NCBI GenBank assembly: GCA_040381075.1
Contig: JBEIHX010000047.1
Coordinates: 1-22,287, forward strand
From: JBEIHX01 sp040381075
GTDB lineage: Bacteria > Pseudomonadota > Alphaproteobacteria > Caulobacterales > Aquidulcibacteraceae
DNA length: 22,287 nucleotides
Reading direction: 5' to 3'
A program made the translations under genes and the position numbers. Of this stretch, positions 7,021 to 15,418 are shown piece by piece. A model generated the notes under the pieces. The model was not told the origin of the DNA. It made no database searches and saw nothing but the letters and a program-made list of their open reading frames with translations. Position 1 is the first letter of the stretch; every line of letters starts with the position of its first letter.

Positions 7021-7524
7021 GAAACGGCTCCTCACTGGAACATTCAATCCATGGCGCGCATCAGCGCGTCAACGGTCGACCGGCCCGCCTGTCCGCAAGG
7101 GCGCCGGGCTCATGGGGAACAGGCTGCAGGCGCCCTGCGTCATGCTGCCTCATGCTGTGTCATGCTGGCAGATGCTGGGCCACGCCGCGCCCCCCGGTCA
7201 GATCGCAGCCCCCGGGCGGCCGTCGTCGAAGCTGTGCTGCCCCCAGCGTCCGCCCAATGGCCTGCCCACCCGTCGCTACGATGGGCGGCGCGCACCGTCA
7301 GCCATGAGCCTTACGGTTTGTTCATACGCCAGGCGCAATCCCGAAGAGGTCGCGCCGCGCGACCGGGTGGTTAGTTGCGCGCCGCTCCTGCTGTTGGGGC
7401 GTCGCCCAGGCGGATTGGGGCCGCTGCAGGTCAGTGAAATGTCAATCTTCAGTTGCGAAATTCTCCCGCTGTGGCGACAGGCTTGGCGCCAAGGCGGTCC
7501 CGCACTCGGGAGTGTGACGTGGGC
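7021..7524. other. Non-coding spacer of about 500 bp between divergent nuclease and secreted SUMF1 genes
   Basis: No credible gene was seen on either strand. It holds a 10-bp tandem repeat at 7140-7179 and should contain the promoters of both flanking genes. I could not pick out convincing -35/-10 pairs. The open frames that cross it have no family resemblance. Confidence 0.6.
7140..7179 (+). repeat. 10-bp tandem repeat, four copies
   Basis: Units at 7140, 7150, 7160 and 7170 read TCATGCTGCC, TCATGCTGTG, TCATGCTGGC and AGATGCTGGG. The ATGCTG core is invariant. Confidence 0.9.
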
Positions 7525-8559
7525 ATGAACCGTTTCTCGATCATGGCCTGGCTGGTTACGGCATGCGCGCTGGCGGCGTTCGCGCCGGTGCAGGCCTCAG
7601 AGCCGGCGTCAGGGCAGCCGTCGCGCGCGACAGCAACGCCGCGGGAACCCTTTCTGGACGCACGCATCACCCCCGCCAGCGTGCGCGCGCCCGTCGTCAA
7701 AGCCCCTGAAAACCTCCCGGGGTTCGCCCTTTTTCGGGACTGCGAGGCCTGTCCTGAGATGGTTGTCTTGCCCGGCGGCGAATTTTCGTTGGGATCGCCC
7801 CCGGGCGAAATCGGGCGCGGCGCCGATGAGGACCAGATCCGGGTGGCGGCGCCAGCCTTCGCCATATCGCGCTTCCCGATCACCCGGGGCGAGTACGCCA
7901 GGTTCGTGGATGCATCCGGACGTTCCGCGGGCAATGGGTGCTGGACAGATCGCGAAACGCTCGGCGTCTGGGCGCTGGATAAGGCAAGCTCGTGGCGCGA
8001 TCCGGGCTTTGCCCAGACCGACCGCCATCCGGCAGTCTGCGTCAACTGGACGGATGCGGCTTCGTTCGCCTGGTGGATGACCCAGCAGACAGGCCGGCCC
8101 TATCGTCTCGTCTCTGAAGCAGAGTACGAATACGCCAATCGTGGCGGGCGTACGACCCCCTATTTCTGGGGCAGCGATCCCAACACCGGATGCAGATACG
8201 CCAACGCCGCCGACGAGACGGTGAGGCGGGTGTTCCCCAACTGGTCCGCCATGACCTGCACCGATGGGTATGAGCGGACCTCGCCTGTGGGCGCCTACAG
8301 CTCCAACCCCTACGGCTTGTTCGACATGAGCGGCAATGTCTGGTCATGGACCGCCGATTGTTATGTCAACTCCTACGCGTCCAATCCCGCGAACGGCGCT
8401 GCGAACACGGCAGGCGACTGCCGCTCGCGCGCTCTGCGCGGCGGATCGTGGGACTCTTTCCCGCTTGGCCTGCGTTCGGCCCTGCGCGACTGGTACTCCC
8501 CCGTATCGCGCAGCGGACGCTTCGGGTTCCGGATCGCCCGAAGTCTTCCGCCACGCTGA
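7525..8559 (+). CDS. Secreted SUMF1-domain protein (PvdO/FGE-like fold) without active-site cysteines
   Basis: This 344-residue protein starts with a Sec signal (MNRFSIMAWLVTACALAAFA, then PVQA, cleavage near 24-25), so it should be exported. The SUMF1 domain runs from about 72 to 340: CPEMVVLPGGEFSLGSP (76-92), VCVNWTDAASFAWWM (171-185), RLVSEAEYEYANRGG (194-208), GLFDMSGNVWSWTADC (264-279) and ALRGGSWDSFPLG (303-315), ending GFRIAR (334-339). The FGE cysteine pair is absent; LRSALRD stands where FGE has RCAARS. Several other cysteines (73, 76, 139, 172, 223, 245, 279, 299) could form disulfides, fitting an exported protein. ATG 7525 is chosen because it begins the signal peptide; the ribosome site is weak. 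It is a diverged paralogue of the SUMF1 protein at 5454-6524. Its role is unknown. Confidence 0.85.
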   Translation: MNRFSIMAWLVTACALAAFAPVQASEPASGQPSRATATPREPFLDARITPASVRAPVVKAPENLPGFALFRDCEACPEMVVLPGGEFSLGSPPGEIGRGADEDQIRVAAPAFAISRFPITRGEYARFVDASGRSAGNGCWTDRETLGVWALDKASSWRDPGFAQTDRHPAVCVNWTDAASFAWWMTQQTGRPYRLVSEAEYEYANRGGRTTPYFWGSDPNTGCRYANAADETVRRVFPNWSAMTCTDGYERTSPVGAYSSNPYGLFDMSGNVWSWTADCYVNSYASNPANGAANTAGDCRSRALRGGSWDSFPLGLRSALRDWYSPVSRSGRFGFRIARSLPPR

Positions 8560-8924
8560 ACGAACCCGGCTTTCGGCGGCGGGCGCGAGCCGGCCCGCGC
8601 GACCTGCGCGTCGGCAAGCTCCCCGGCGTCACCGCATCCGCCGCCAGGCCCGTGTGCGCCGACCCTGTGGACCCGGGGAGGCAGGCTGCCGGCCAGTCAG
8701 TTGGCGGAAAATGCCTGATGCGCCGCGGCCAGCCACCAGCCCCCAGCCCCCAGCCCCCAGCCCGCAGCGACATGGGGGCGGCCGGGAGGTCACCGGCGCA
8801 TCGCTGGTGATCCCGCAGGGTTCCTGCGCCTGCCGGCCGCAGGCGACGTGCGCCGTCGTCCCCCTGGCCTCGGCGGCTTTCTGCTGTACATAACCGCGCG
8901 GGCTGAAGGATCAGGTGACGCGAC
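8560..8924. other. Non-coding spacer before pyrC
   Basis: Holds a GC-rich inverted repeat just after the SUMF1 stop (GCGGGC and GCCCGC with an 8-base loop, about 8579-8598, no T run) and a 7-bp tandem repeat at 8729-8770. AGGTGA a few bases before the ATG at 8925 is the likely ribosome site for pyrC. No gene seen. Confidence 0.6.
8729..8770 (+). repeat. 7-bp tandem repeat, five copies plus a degenerate sixth
   Basis: CCAGCCA at 8729 is followed by four exact CCAGCCC units (8736-8763) and a degenerate GCAGCGA unit. It lies in the spacer upstream of pyrC. Confidence 0.95.
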
Positions 8925-10022
8925 ATGCACGAACACGCCCCGAACCAGGCGCAGGCGCCTGCCGGTGAACCGCCGGTGCACAGGCTCGTGCTGCGCCGCC
9001 CCGACGATTGGCACGTGCATCTGCGCGATGGCCCGATGCTCGCCGGAGTGGTCAATTTCACCGCCCGCCAATTCGCGCGGGCCATCGTCATGCCGAACCT
9101 GACGCCCCCGATCACCACCGTCGCCGCCGCCCAGGCCTACAGATCGCGCATCCTGGCCGCCCTGGCGCCGGGCGTCGACTTCACGCCCCTGATGACCTGT
9201 TACCTGACCGATGACATCGATCCGCTGGAGGTCGAGCAGGGCTTCGCCTGCGGCGCCTTTACCGCATGCAAGCTCTACCCCGCCCACGCCACGACGAACG
9301 CGAGTCATGGCGTGACGGACGTGCAGCGGATCTACCCTGTGCTCGAAGCCATGCAGCGCATCGGCATGCCGCTGCTGCTGCACGGCGAAGTCACCGACCG
9401 GCATGTCGACATCTTCGATCGTGAGGCCGTCTTTATCGACCGCATTCTGATAAAACTGGTGCGGGACTTTCCGGCGCTGAAGATTGTGTTCGAGCACATC
9501 ACGACTGAAGAAGCCGCAAGCTTCGTCGCCCAGGGCCCTGACACGCTCGCGGCGACGATCACGCCGCATCACCTTGACTTCAACCGCAACGCGATGTTCG
9601 ACGGCGGCCTGAGGCCTCACTTCTACTGCCTGCCGGTCGCCAAACGTGAGCACCACCGCCTCGCCCTGCGCCGCGCCGCCACGTCGGGATCACCCAAATT
9701 CTTTCTCGGCACCGATTCAGCGCCGCATGCCGTCGGCGACAAGGAATCGGCCTGCGGCTGCGCTGGCGTCTTCAATGCGCCGCACGCGCTGGAGAGCTAC
9801 GCCAAGGTCTTTGAGGAGGAAGGCGCGCTCGATCGCCTGGAGGGCTTTGCATCTCTGAACGGCCCGCTCTTCTATGGCCTCGAACCCAACGCCGGGCGGA
9901 TTGTTCTGGAGCGCAGGCAGCAATCCGTGCCGTCGCGCATCGACGCCGCAGCCGCCCAGATCGTTCCCTTCCATGCAGGCGCGGCCCTGGCGTGGCGCTT
10001 TGCAGGTCCGGCCGGGGCCTGA
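8925..10022 (+). CDS. pyrC: Dihydroorotase, class II (PyrC)
   Basis: This 365-residue zinc amidohydrolase interconverts N-carbamoyl-L-aspartate and dihydroorotate in de novo pyrimidine synthesis (cytoplasm). It follows the E. coli PyrC type closely. The HxH pair is in DDWHVHLRDG (His30, His32), the carbamylated Lys is in ACKLYPAHATTNASHGV (Lys116), metal-binding His153 is in LLLHGEVTD and His191 in FEHITT, and the catalytic Asp264 is in GTDSAPH. The length matches the family apart from about 17 extra N-terminal residues rich in Ala, Pro and Gln. AGGTGA precedes the ATG by six bases. It appears to be transcribed alone; no other pyr gene is nearby. All active-site residues are present, so it should be functional. 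Confidence 0.97.
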   Translation: MHEHAPNQAQAPAGEPPVHRLVLRRPDDWHVHLRDGPMLAGVVNFTARQFARAIVMPNLTPPITTVAAAQAYRSRILAALAPGVDFTPLMTCYLTDDIDPLEVEQGFACGAFTACKLYPAHATTNASHGVTDVQRIYPVLEAMQRIGMPLLLHGEVTDRHVDIFDREAVFIDRILIKLVRDFPALKIVFEHITTEEAASFVAQGPDTLAATITPHHLDFNRNAMFDGGLRPHFYCLPVAKREHHRLALRRAATSGSPKFFLGTDSAPHAVGDKESACGCAGVFNAPHALESYAKVFEEEGALDRLEGFASLNGPLFYGLEPNAGRIVLERRQQSVPSRIDAAAAQIVPFHAGAALAWRFAGPAGA

Positions 10023-10086
10023 GCGGCCTGAGCGGCCTGCGCCGTCGCCGCCGCATGCAGGACCGGGCGTGTGTCGGGAGGGCTGC

Positions 10087-10122
10087 AGAGCGCTCGGCAG
10101 AGCGCTCGGCAGAACGCTCGAT
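10087..10122 (+). repeat. 12-bp tandem repeat, three copies, after pyrC
   Basis: Units AGAGCGCTCGGC at 10087 and 10099 are followed by a diverged AGAACGCTCGAT at 10111. A 9-bp doublet (GAGCGGCCT at 10021 and 10030) lies just upstream, at the pyrC stop. Confidence 0.9.
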
Positions 10123-10197
10123 TGGCCGCGCTGAAGAGCCGCTTGCGAATTCCACGGTCTGGGGGACCGCCGGGGGCGCACCGGCCGCCGTCCTGCG

Positions 10198-10245
10198 GCG
10201 CCAGCCGCTCCCCCGCGCCCTGCTTCCAGGGCGCCAGCCGCTCCC
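10198..10245 (+). repeat. 15-bp direct repeat, two copies 33 bp apart
   Basis: GCGCCAGCCGCTCCC occurs at 10198-10212 and again at 10231-10245, between the converging pyrC and M20 genes. The intervening bases are also partly repeated. No terminator with a T run was found in this spacer. Confidence 0.85.
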
Positions 10246-10281
10246 GCGCCCCGCTCCCGGCGGGGCGGGCCTGAGACGCCC

Positions 10282-11568
10282 TCAGGGCGCGCCCGCCATC
10301 GCCAGCGCGATCAGAAGGCCAGCCTGCACGGCCAGATGAGGCTTCTCCGCGCGCCACCACTCGCTTGGGGCGTGCGCGTCGCCGCCGACGCCGCCGCGAC
10401 TGATGGTGAGCGCCGGAACGCCCAGCGACAGGGGAATGTTGGCGTCGGTGGAGGACGCGCTGAACTGCGGCTCGACGCCCACCTTGCGAAACGCCGCCAC
10501 GCTGATCCGGGCCAGGGGCGCATCCTCCGGCATCGCGCCTGCAGGACGCAGGCCCACCCGCTCCGGCCTGGCTTCCAGCGCCTCCCCGGACGATCGCCCG
10601 GCGTTCTCTTCGGCGACGCCCGCCTCCACGCTGGCCAGGAAAGCCGCATCCAGCGCCCGCAACCGGTCCGGGTCGGAAGATCGCATGTCAACCTCCGCCC
10701 ACGCTTCTGACGGAATTGAGTTGATCGATGTGCCCCCGCCCGTCCTGCCCACATTATAGGTCGCTTTCGCACCAGGCGAGGCGGCGATCGCCCCTGCCGC
10801 GGCGTCGAACCTTGTGATCACCGCCGCCAGCGCGTGATGCGGGTTGGCCCGTCCGAACGCCGTGTAGGAATGCCCGCCGGGGCCGCTGATCGTCAGCCGG
10901 TACCGGATGGAGCCGACCGCCACGTTGACGAGACGGTCCTGCTCGGCGCTGTCCACCGCAAGCGCGATGTCGATCTTCGGCCCGCCCTCGCGGAACAGAT
11001 GACGCACGCCGTGCAGGTCGCCCAGACCCTCCTCGGCGACGCTGCCCACAAACAGGATGTCGCCGCGCGTGCGCAGCCGGCCAGCGTCCAGGGCGCGCGC
11101 CAGTGCGAGGAGGTAGGCCAGTCCGCGGGCATTGTCGCCGACGCCAGGCGCCCGATAGGTGTCGCCCTCAACCCGCACCGTCACGTCGGTCCCGGCGGGA
11201 AACACCGTGTCGAGGTGGGCGATGAAGGCGACCGTTGGCCCGCCGCCGACGCCACGCCGGCGCGCGATCACATTGCCGACCTCATCCGTCGTGACATCCT
11301 GCAGACCGGCGTCGCGCAGCATCTGCGCAAAGCGCGCTGCGCGCGGTCCTTCGGCGAATGTCGGGGCGGGTATCTCGTTCAGCGCGATCATCGCCTGAAT
11401 GTCGCGCGCCTCGCCTGCCTCAATGGCCCTGAAAGCGGCCTGAACCTTCGGATTGGCGGCGAGTTGTTCAATCCGGCTGGCCGGGTCGCGCCCAGCCTGC
11501 GCACGCGCGCCGGCGTGCGCGCACGCGCCGCTCCAGATGACGGCCACCGCGATCAACAGGCGCAGCAT
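10282..11568 (-). CDS. Exported M20-family metallopeptidase (peptidase T / succinyl-diaminopimelate desuccinylase-like)
   Basis: This 428-residue zinc aminoacylase/peptidase fold protein has an N-terminal signal (MLRLLIAVAVIWSGACAHAG, then ARAQA, cleavage near 25), so it probably acts in the periplasm. The dinuclear metal site is complete: His118 and Asp120 in FIAHLDTVF, bridging Asp145 in GVGDNARG, the general-base pair Glu179-Glu180 in SVAEEGLG, Asp206 in LAVDSAE, and the terminal His at about 399 in GGDAHAPSEW. The dimerisation (lid) domain is visible around YRLTISGPGGHSY. Substrates are likely small peptides or N-acyl amino acids, but this cannot be settled from sequence. ATG 11568 is chosen because GGGAGGT lies about seven bases upstream and the signal peptide starts there. 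It converges on pyrC. Confidence 0.88.
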   Translation of the reverse strand: MLRLLIAVAVIWSGACAHAGARAQAGRDPASRIEQLAANPKVQAAFRAIEAGEARDIQAMIALNEIPAPTFAEGPRAARFAQMLRDAGLQDVTTDEVGNVIARRRGVGGGPTVAFIAHLDTVFPAGTDVTVRVEGDTYRAPGVGDNARGLAYLLALARALDAGRLRTRGDILFVGSVAEEGLGDLHGVRHLFREGGPKIDIALAVDSAEQDRLVNVAVGSIRYRLTISGPGGHSYTAFGRANPHHALAAVITRFDAAAGAIAASPGAKATYNVGRTGGGTSINSIPSEAWAEVDMRSSDPDRLRALDAAFLASVEAGVAEENAGRSSGEALEARPERVGLRPAGAMPEDAPLARISVAAFRKVGVEPQFSASSTDANIPLSLGVPALTISRGGVGGDAHAPSEWWRAEKPHLAVQAGLLIALAMAGAP

Positions 11569-11869
11569 GCTTGAGACCTCCCGAACGTCCGCCGGACTGG
11601 CGTGCGCCCAGTGTGGCCGCTGCTGCGGCGTCTTTCCAGGCTTTCCGGCAAGGATCCTGTCGTGACGTCTTCGGAGCCGGGGCTCTGTGGCGGGACGTTC
11701 GGGGGCGCGGGCCATGCGCCCTGCCGCTCTCGCCGGCTGCAGGACCTCCTGCGCGGCGGCAGGCGCGCATCACCACCCCCTGCGCGACGGCAGGCGCGCA
11801 TCACCACCCCCTGCGCGACGGCAGGCGCGCCCCGCCGGTGCGTCCGACGCCCTGTGCCTGGCGGCCGGC
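11569..11869. other. Non-coding spacer between M20 peptidase and the hydroxylase pseudogene
   Basis: About 300 bp with no gene seen on either strand. Its main content is a 31-bp tandem repeat at 11751-11830. The promoter of the M20 gene should lie in its left part. Confidence 0.6.
11751..11830 (+). repeat. 31-bp tandem repeat, about 2.6 copies
   Basis: Copies begin at 11751, 11782 and 11813. Each carries GCGCGACGGCAGGCGCGC followed by ATCACCACCCCCT; the first copy has one mismatch (GGCGGC for GACGGC) and the third stops after 18 bp. It sits between two minus-strand genes, 40 bp past the hydroxylase stop. Confidence 0.95.
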
Positions 11870-12733
11870 TCAGCCGGCCGCGATCGGCGGGGCGTCAACC
11901 GGGGCCGGCGCATCGCGGCGACGGCGGAACGGATAAGCGAGCTGTCCCAGAAATGTTTCCGGCGGCGGATCGTCCGGCGCTCCGAAACTCTGCGGGCGAC
12001 GGCCTTCGGGCATGTGGTACGTCCCAAAGAGGATGTCGAAGATCGGAAAGGTCGGCGCGAAATTCTTGTCGCGCACGTCCAGATCGCTCGAATGGTGCCA
12101 TCGGTGAAACACCGGGCTCGCCAGAACGGTCCTGAACGGGCCGAAGTCCCAGTCCACATTGGCGTGCACCATGGTAGCGTGCACCATGGTAGCGTGCACC
12201 ATGGTGGCGTGAACCATGTGAAACGGCGCCAGGATCAAGATCACCAGCGGGTCAAATCCCAACAGCGTCACGAACGCCGCCACGGCTGTGGAGTGAACCA
12301 CCGTGTTGACCGGGTGAAACCGCGCGCTGGAAAGCCAGTCCACGTGCTCAGGCCCATGGTGAATGGCGTGATAGCGCCACAGCCCTCCGGTGTGAAACAG
12401 CCGATGCGTCCAGTACTGAATGAAGTCTGAGATCACCAGGGCGAGGAGTGTCTGCAGCCACAGCGGCGCCTGGCGGACACCGAGCAGTCCCTGGTCCAGA
12501 TAGCTCTCGAAGGCTGCTGCGTCGCGAAAGAGAAGCGCCGCCGCCAGGGACACCAACGCCGTGTGCAGCCAGGCGAACGCAAAGCCGCCCGCGAATCAGT
12601 AAATCACGTCGGCGCGCCACCCGGCGCGCCACAATGGCTGACCAGGCGTGCATGGACGCAGCTTGGCGAGGACCGACCAGACAACCCCAAGGAAGCCGAA
12701 CCACGCGAGGCTGGTCAGGAAGGTTTGAAGCAC
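11870..12733 (-). pseudogene. Fatty-acid hydroxylase / sterol-desaturase family protein, interrupted by TGA at a Trp position
   Basis: Read through, this is a membrane di-iron hydroxylase of about 287 residues. The three His boxes are complete: HRLFH (110-114), HAIHH (122-126) and HRWHH (210-214). The N-terminal membrane segment MLQTFLTSLAWFGFLGVVWS starts at GTG 12733, with GAAAGG about seven bases upstream. After 45 codons (ending RADVIY) the frame meets TGA at 12596-12598 (minus strand), where relatives have an aromatic residue, most simply Trp (TGG to TGA). The same frame then continues FAGGFAFAWLHTAL and into the His-box region. A second oddity is a five-residue repeat VHATM (12162-12221) that adds about ten residues before HANVDWDFG. 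A shorter product could restart at codons near 12556, keeping all His boxes but losing the first membrane segment. The family oxidises fatty acids, sterols or carotenoids. Confidence 0.8.
12162..12221 (+). repeat. 15-bp in-frame tandem repeat, four copies, inside the hydroxylase gene
   Basis: Units GCGTGCACCATGGTA at 12162 and 12177, GCGTGCACCATGGTG at 12192, and a diverged GCGTGAACCATGTGA at 12207. On the coding strand this gives repeated VHATM. Since 15 is a multiple of three, the frame is kept. Confidence 0.95.
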
Positions 12734-13088
12734 CGCAGCGCCTTTCTGGCCCGCCAAAACTCCTCCATCCCGCACCACGGCTTAATGCTTCGTAGCCACG
12801 CGGCCAGCCAGCGCAGCCTGGCCCCAATGAGGCTGCGCACCCTGCTCCCAGGGGAGGTCGCGAGGCGCAACGGCGGCTGGCCATGGATGGCCCGCCGTGA
12901 TCCGGCGGGCTCCGCACGCGCCGCGCCATAACGCCGCAGCGCCGGGCTGGACAGGTCGGGGAGTGAAACGCCGCCCCGCGCCTCATCCGGCGGGCAGCTT
13001 CACGACGGGGCGGGGAGGCGGGTGCGCGCGCGCGGCGTGTTGCGATGATCCGGCGCAGGCCGGTAAGGTCCTGCCGCGGAGGACCTCC
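12734..13088. other. Divergent spacer between hydroxylase pseudogene and S9 peptidase
   Basis: No gene seen in about 355 bp. It should hold the promoters of both neighbours. A weak pair (TTGCGA near 13040, TAAGGT 18 bp later) is the only plus-strand candidate and is unconvincing. The S9 ribosome site GGAGG ends six bases before its ATG and is part of the palindrome GGAGGACCTCC. Confidence 0.5.
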
Positions 13089-14990
13089 ATGATCAATCGA
13101 CGCGCACTCCTGCTGTCTGGCGCAGCGCTCTGCCTGACTGGCGCATGCGCCAGCGCGCCCGCCGCCACCCAGCAGCGGTACTCCGCCGACGCATTCTTTC
13201 GCACGACCAGTTACGCCATGGCCGCGTCGGCCGGCTTCGGCTTCTCGCCGGACGGACGCACGATCCTGATCTCCGGCGACGCAAGCGGCGTTTTCAATGC
13301 CTACGCCCTGCCCGCCGCGGGCGGCGACGCGCAGGCGCTGACGACCTCAGGCGACAATGCAACCTTCGCCGTCTCGTACTTTCCCGGCGATGACCGCGTT
13401 CTGGTGCGCGCGGATCGGGGCGGCGACGAACTCGACCATGTCTTCGTGCGCGAACGCGACGGCGAGCTGCGCGACCTGACGCCGGGAGACACGCTCAAGG
13501 CCGACTTCCTGGGGTGGCGCAGGGATGGCGGCGCCTTCTGGCTTGTCACAAACGAGCGCGATCCGCAGCACTTCGACATCTACGAGTACGACGCAGCCAG
13601 CTACGCGCGCCGGCTCGTGTTTCAGAACAGCGGCTTTGATGTGATCGATATCTCCAGCAACGGTCGCTGGGCGGCGCTGGTGCGCAGCCGGACGAGCGCA
13701 GACAGCGACGTCTATCTCGCCGACCTGGCGGGCGGCGCTGAACCGCGCCTCGTGACGGCGCACCAGGGCAATGTCTCGCACAGCGTCTACACTTTCACGC
13801 CGGACAACAGCGCACTGATCTACGCCACCAATGAACATGGCGAGTTCAACGAGGCCTGGCGCCTCGATCTCGCCAGCGGCCGGAAGACGGCGCTGATCCA
13901 GGCGCAGTGGGACGTGATGTTCGTCGCCTATTCCCCGTCAGGGCGCTATCAGGTCTCCGCCATCAACGCCGACGCATCAACCGCGGTCACAATCCTCGAT
14001 CAGCAGACAGCCCGCACTGTCCGGCTCACCGGGATTCCGCGCGGCGATCTTGCGGGAACGTGCTTCAGCCGCGACGAAAGCCAGATCGCTTTCATGGTCG
14101 CGTCCGACACTTCGCCAAATGATGTCTTCGTCGCCGACCTGGCGAGCGGCCAGGCGCGCCGCCTGACCCGCGCGCTCAATCCCGCAATCGACGAGAGCGC
14201 GCTGGTGGAGGCCACGCTGGTGCACTATCCCAGCTTCGACGGACTGCAGATCCCTGGCATTCTCTATCGCCCGCACACCGCCGATGCGCAAAACCCATGT
14301 CCCGCCCTCGTTCTGGTGCACGGCGGCCCCGGCGGACAGAGCCGGCGCGGTTACTCGGCCATGATCCAACATCTCGTGAATCACGGTTACGCCGTGTTTG
14401 CAGCAAACAATCGCGGTTCGTCCGGCTACGGCAAAACATTCTTTCACCTGGACGACCGTCGCCACGGCGAGGTCGACCTGGATGATATCGTCTACGCCCG
14501 CCGCTATCTTGAAACCCTCGATTGGGTGAGCGGGCGCATCGGCGTCATGGGCGGATCCTATGGCGGATACATGGTCGCCGCGGCGCTGGCCTTCCGGCCG
14601 GACGTATTCGATGTCGGCATCAACATTTTCGGCGTCACCAACTGGTCGCGCACGCTCACGTCGATACCGCCCTGGTGGGCAAGCTTTCGCGAAGCGCTCT
14701 ATGACGAGATGGGCGACCCGGCGACCGACACCGAACGCCATCGGCGCATTTCGCCGCTGTTTCACGCACACACCATCCGTCGGCCCCTCCTGGTCGTTCA
14801 GGGCGCGAATGATCCGCGCGTGCTTCAGGCTGAAAGCGACGATCTGGTGGCTGCAGTGCGCGCCAATGGGGTTCCGGTTGACTACGTGCTGTTTCCGGAT
14901 GAGGGTCATGGCTTCCTGCGCAAGGAAAACCGTATCGCCGCGCAGGAAGCCTATCTGCGCTTCGCCGACCGTTATCTGCGCACAGGGTAG
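13089..14990 (+). CDS. Exported S9-family prolyl-oligopeptidase-like serine peptidase
   Basis: This 633-residue peptidase has an N-terminal beta-propeller made of TolB/DPP-like repeats (about 45-390, for example FGFSPDGRTILISGD and VAYSPSGRYQVSA) and a C-terminal alpha/beta hydrolase domain (about 400-633). The catalytic triad is complete: Ser490 in MGGSYGGYM, Asp575 in QGANDPRV and His607 in DEGHGF. It should cleave short peptides, as in acylaminoacyl peptidases or dipeptidyl peptidases. The N-terminus MINRRALLLSGAALCLTGAC has a twin-arginine-like NRRALLL and a Cys at 20 in a poor lipobox (LTGAC), so export by Tat or Sec is likely and lipidation uncertain. ATG 13089 is chosen for the GGAGG six bases upstream and the signal peptide. 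It appears monocistronic. Confidence 0.92.
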   Translation: MINRRALLLSGAALCLTGACASAPAATQQRYSADAFFRTTSYAMAASAGFGFSPDGRTILISGDASGVFNAYALPAAGGDAQALTTSGDNATFAVSYFPGDDRVLVRADRGGDELDHVFVRERDGELRDLTPGDTLKADFLGWRRDGGAFWLVTNERDPQHFDIYEYDAASYARRLVFQNSGFDVIDISSNGRWAALVRSRTSADSDVYLADLAGGAEPRLVTAHQGNVSHSVYTFTPDNSALIYATNEHGEFNEAWRLDLASGRKTALIQAQWDVMFVAYSPSGRYQVSAINADASTAVTILDQQTARTVRLTGIPRGDLAGTCFSRDESQIAFMVASDTSPNDVFVADLASGQARRLTRALNPAIDESALVEATLVHYPSFDGLQIPGILYRPHTADAQNPCPALVLVHGGPGGQSRRGYSAMIQHLVNHGYAVFAANNRGSSGYGKTFFHLDDRRHGEVDLDDIVYARRYLETLDWVSGRIGVMGGSYGGYMVAAALAFRPDVFDVGINIFGVTNWSRTLTSIPPWWASFREALYDEMGDPATDTERHRRISPLFHAHTIRRPLLVVQGANDPRVLQAESDDLVAAVRANGVPVDYVLFPDEGHGFLRKENRIAAQEAYLRFADRYLRTG

Positions 14991-15418
14991 GCAGGCCGGG
15001 ACCATATCGCCGCCGTTGCGGTCGCGCCGCCGTTTCGGCTGCGTGAAATCCAGCGTGTTCTGCGCGCACCAGACCGACAAGGCCCGCGCACCGCCACAGT
15101 CAGGCAGTCGCCCCGCAGCGCAGACCTGAGGCTGCAGGGGCTGCGCCTGAGGCAGGCGGCCGGTCCGGCGCGCGCCCTGAGCTTTGCTCCCCGGAAACTC
15201 GCTCCCCGGGAACTTTGCCCGCCGGGAACTTTGCCCGCCGGGCAACTTTGCGCCCTCGGAACTTCGCGTGCCGGTCGTTCCGGCGCGCATGGCTGTGGTC
15301 CGATTGCAATGCCTGCGCTCGGCGCCGGGTGCGGCGCTTGGCGCCGGCGCCGGGGCTTTCACCCAACACCTGATTGCGGCATCATCGGTGCGAATGACGG
15401 AAAATGACCGGAGGCGGG
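14991..15418. other. Non-coding spacer between S9 peptidase and the Meh-like hydratase
   Basis: About 430 bp with no gene seen. It contains the degenerate 16-bp repeat at 15186-15265 and a cluster of GGCGCC and CGGCGCC words at about 15318-15355 that could pair with each other. The promoter for the hydratase gene should lie in its right part; none was convincing. Confidence 0.55.
15186..15265 (+). repeat. 16-bp degenerate tandem repeat, five copies
   Basis: Units of 15 to 17 bp start at 15186, 15201, 15217, 15233 and 15250 on the pattern GCCCGCCGGGAACTTT. The third and fourth differ by one inserted base. The preceding 16 bp look like a sixth, more worn copy. Confidence 0.9.

Noticed and set aside
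6073..7374. Open frame of about 430 codons on the plus strand across the first SUMF1 gene and the nuclease gene
   Set aside because: Out of frame with SUMF1 and antisense to the nuclease. Composition is Arg/Pro/Ala-rich, as expected for a shadow frame.
7525..8559. SUMF1-fold C-terminus as a diversity-generating retroelement variable region
   Set aside because: The fold is the usual target type, but there is no reverse transcriptase or template repeat in the window. The two SUMF1 C-termini differ throughout, not only at adenine positions.
7756..8559. Second SUMF1 protein as a sulfatase-activating enzyme (FGE)
   Set aside because: The cysteine pair needed for formylglycine formation is absent and no sulfatase gene is in the window.
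151..12598. TGA read as an amino acid in this genome (two in-frame TGA codons, one at a Trp position)
   Set aside because: Many intact genes here end at TGA at the expected family length (pyrC, the SUMF1 genes, M20, hydratase, racemase), and three TGA stops form ATGA junctions. Nonsense mutations are the simpler reading.
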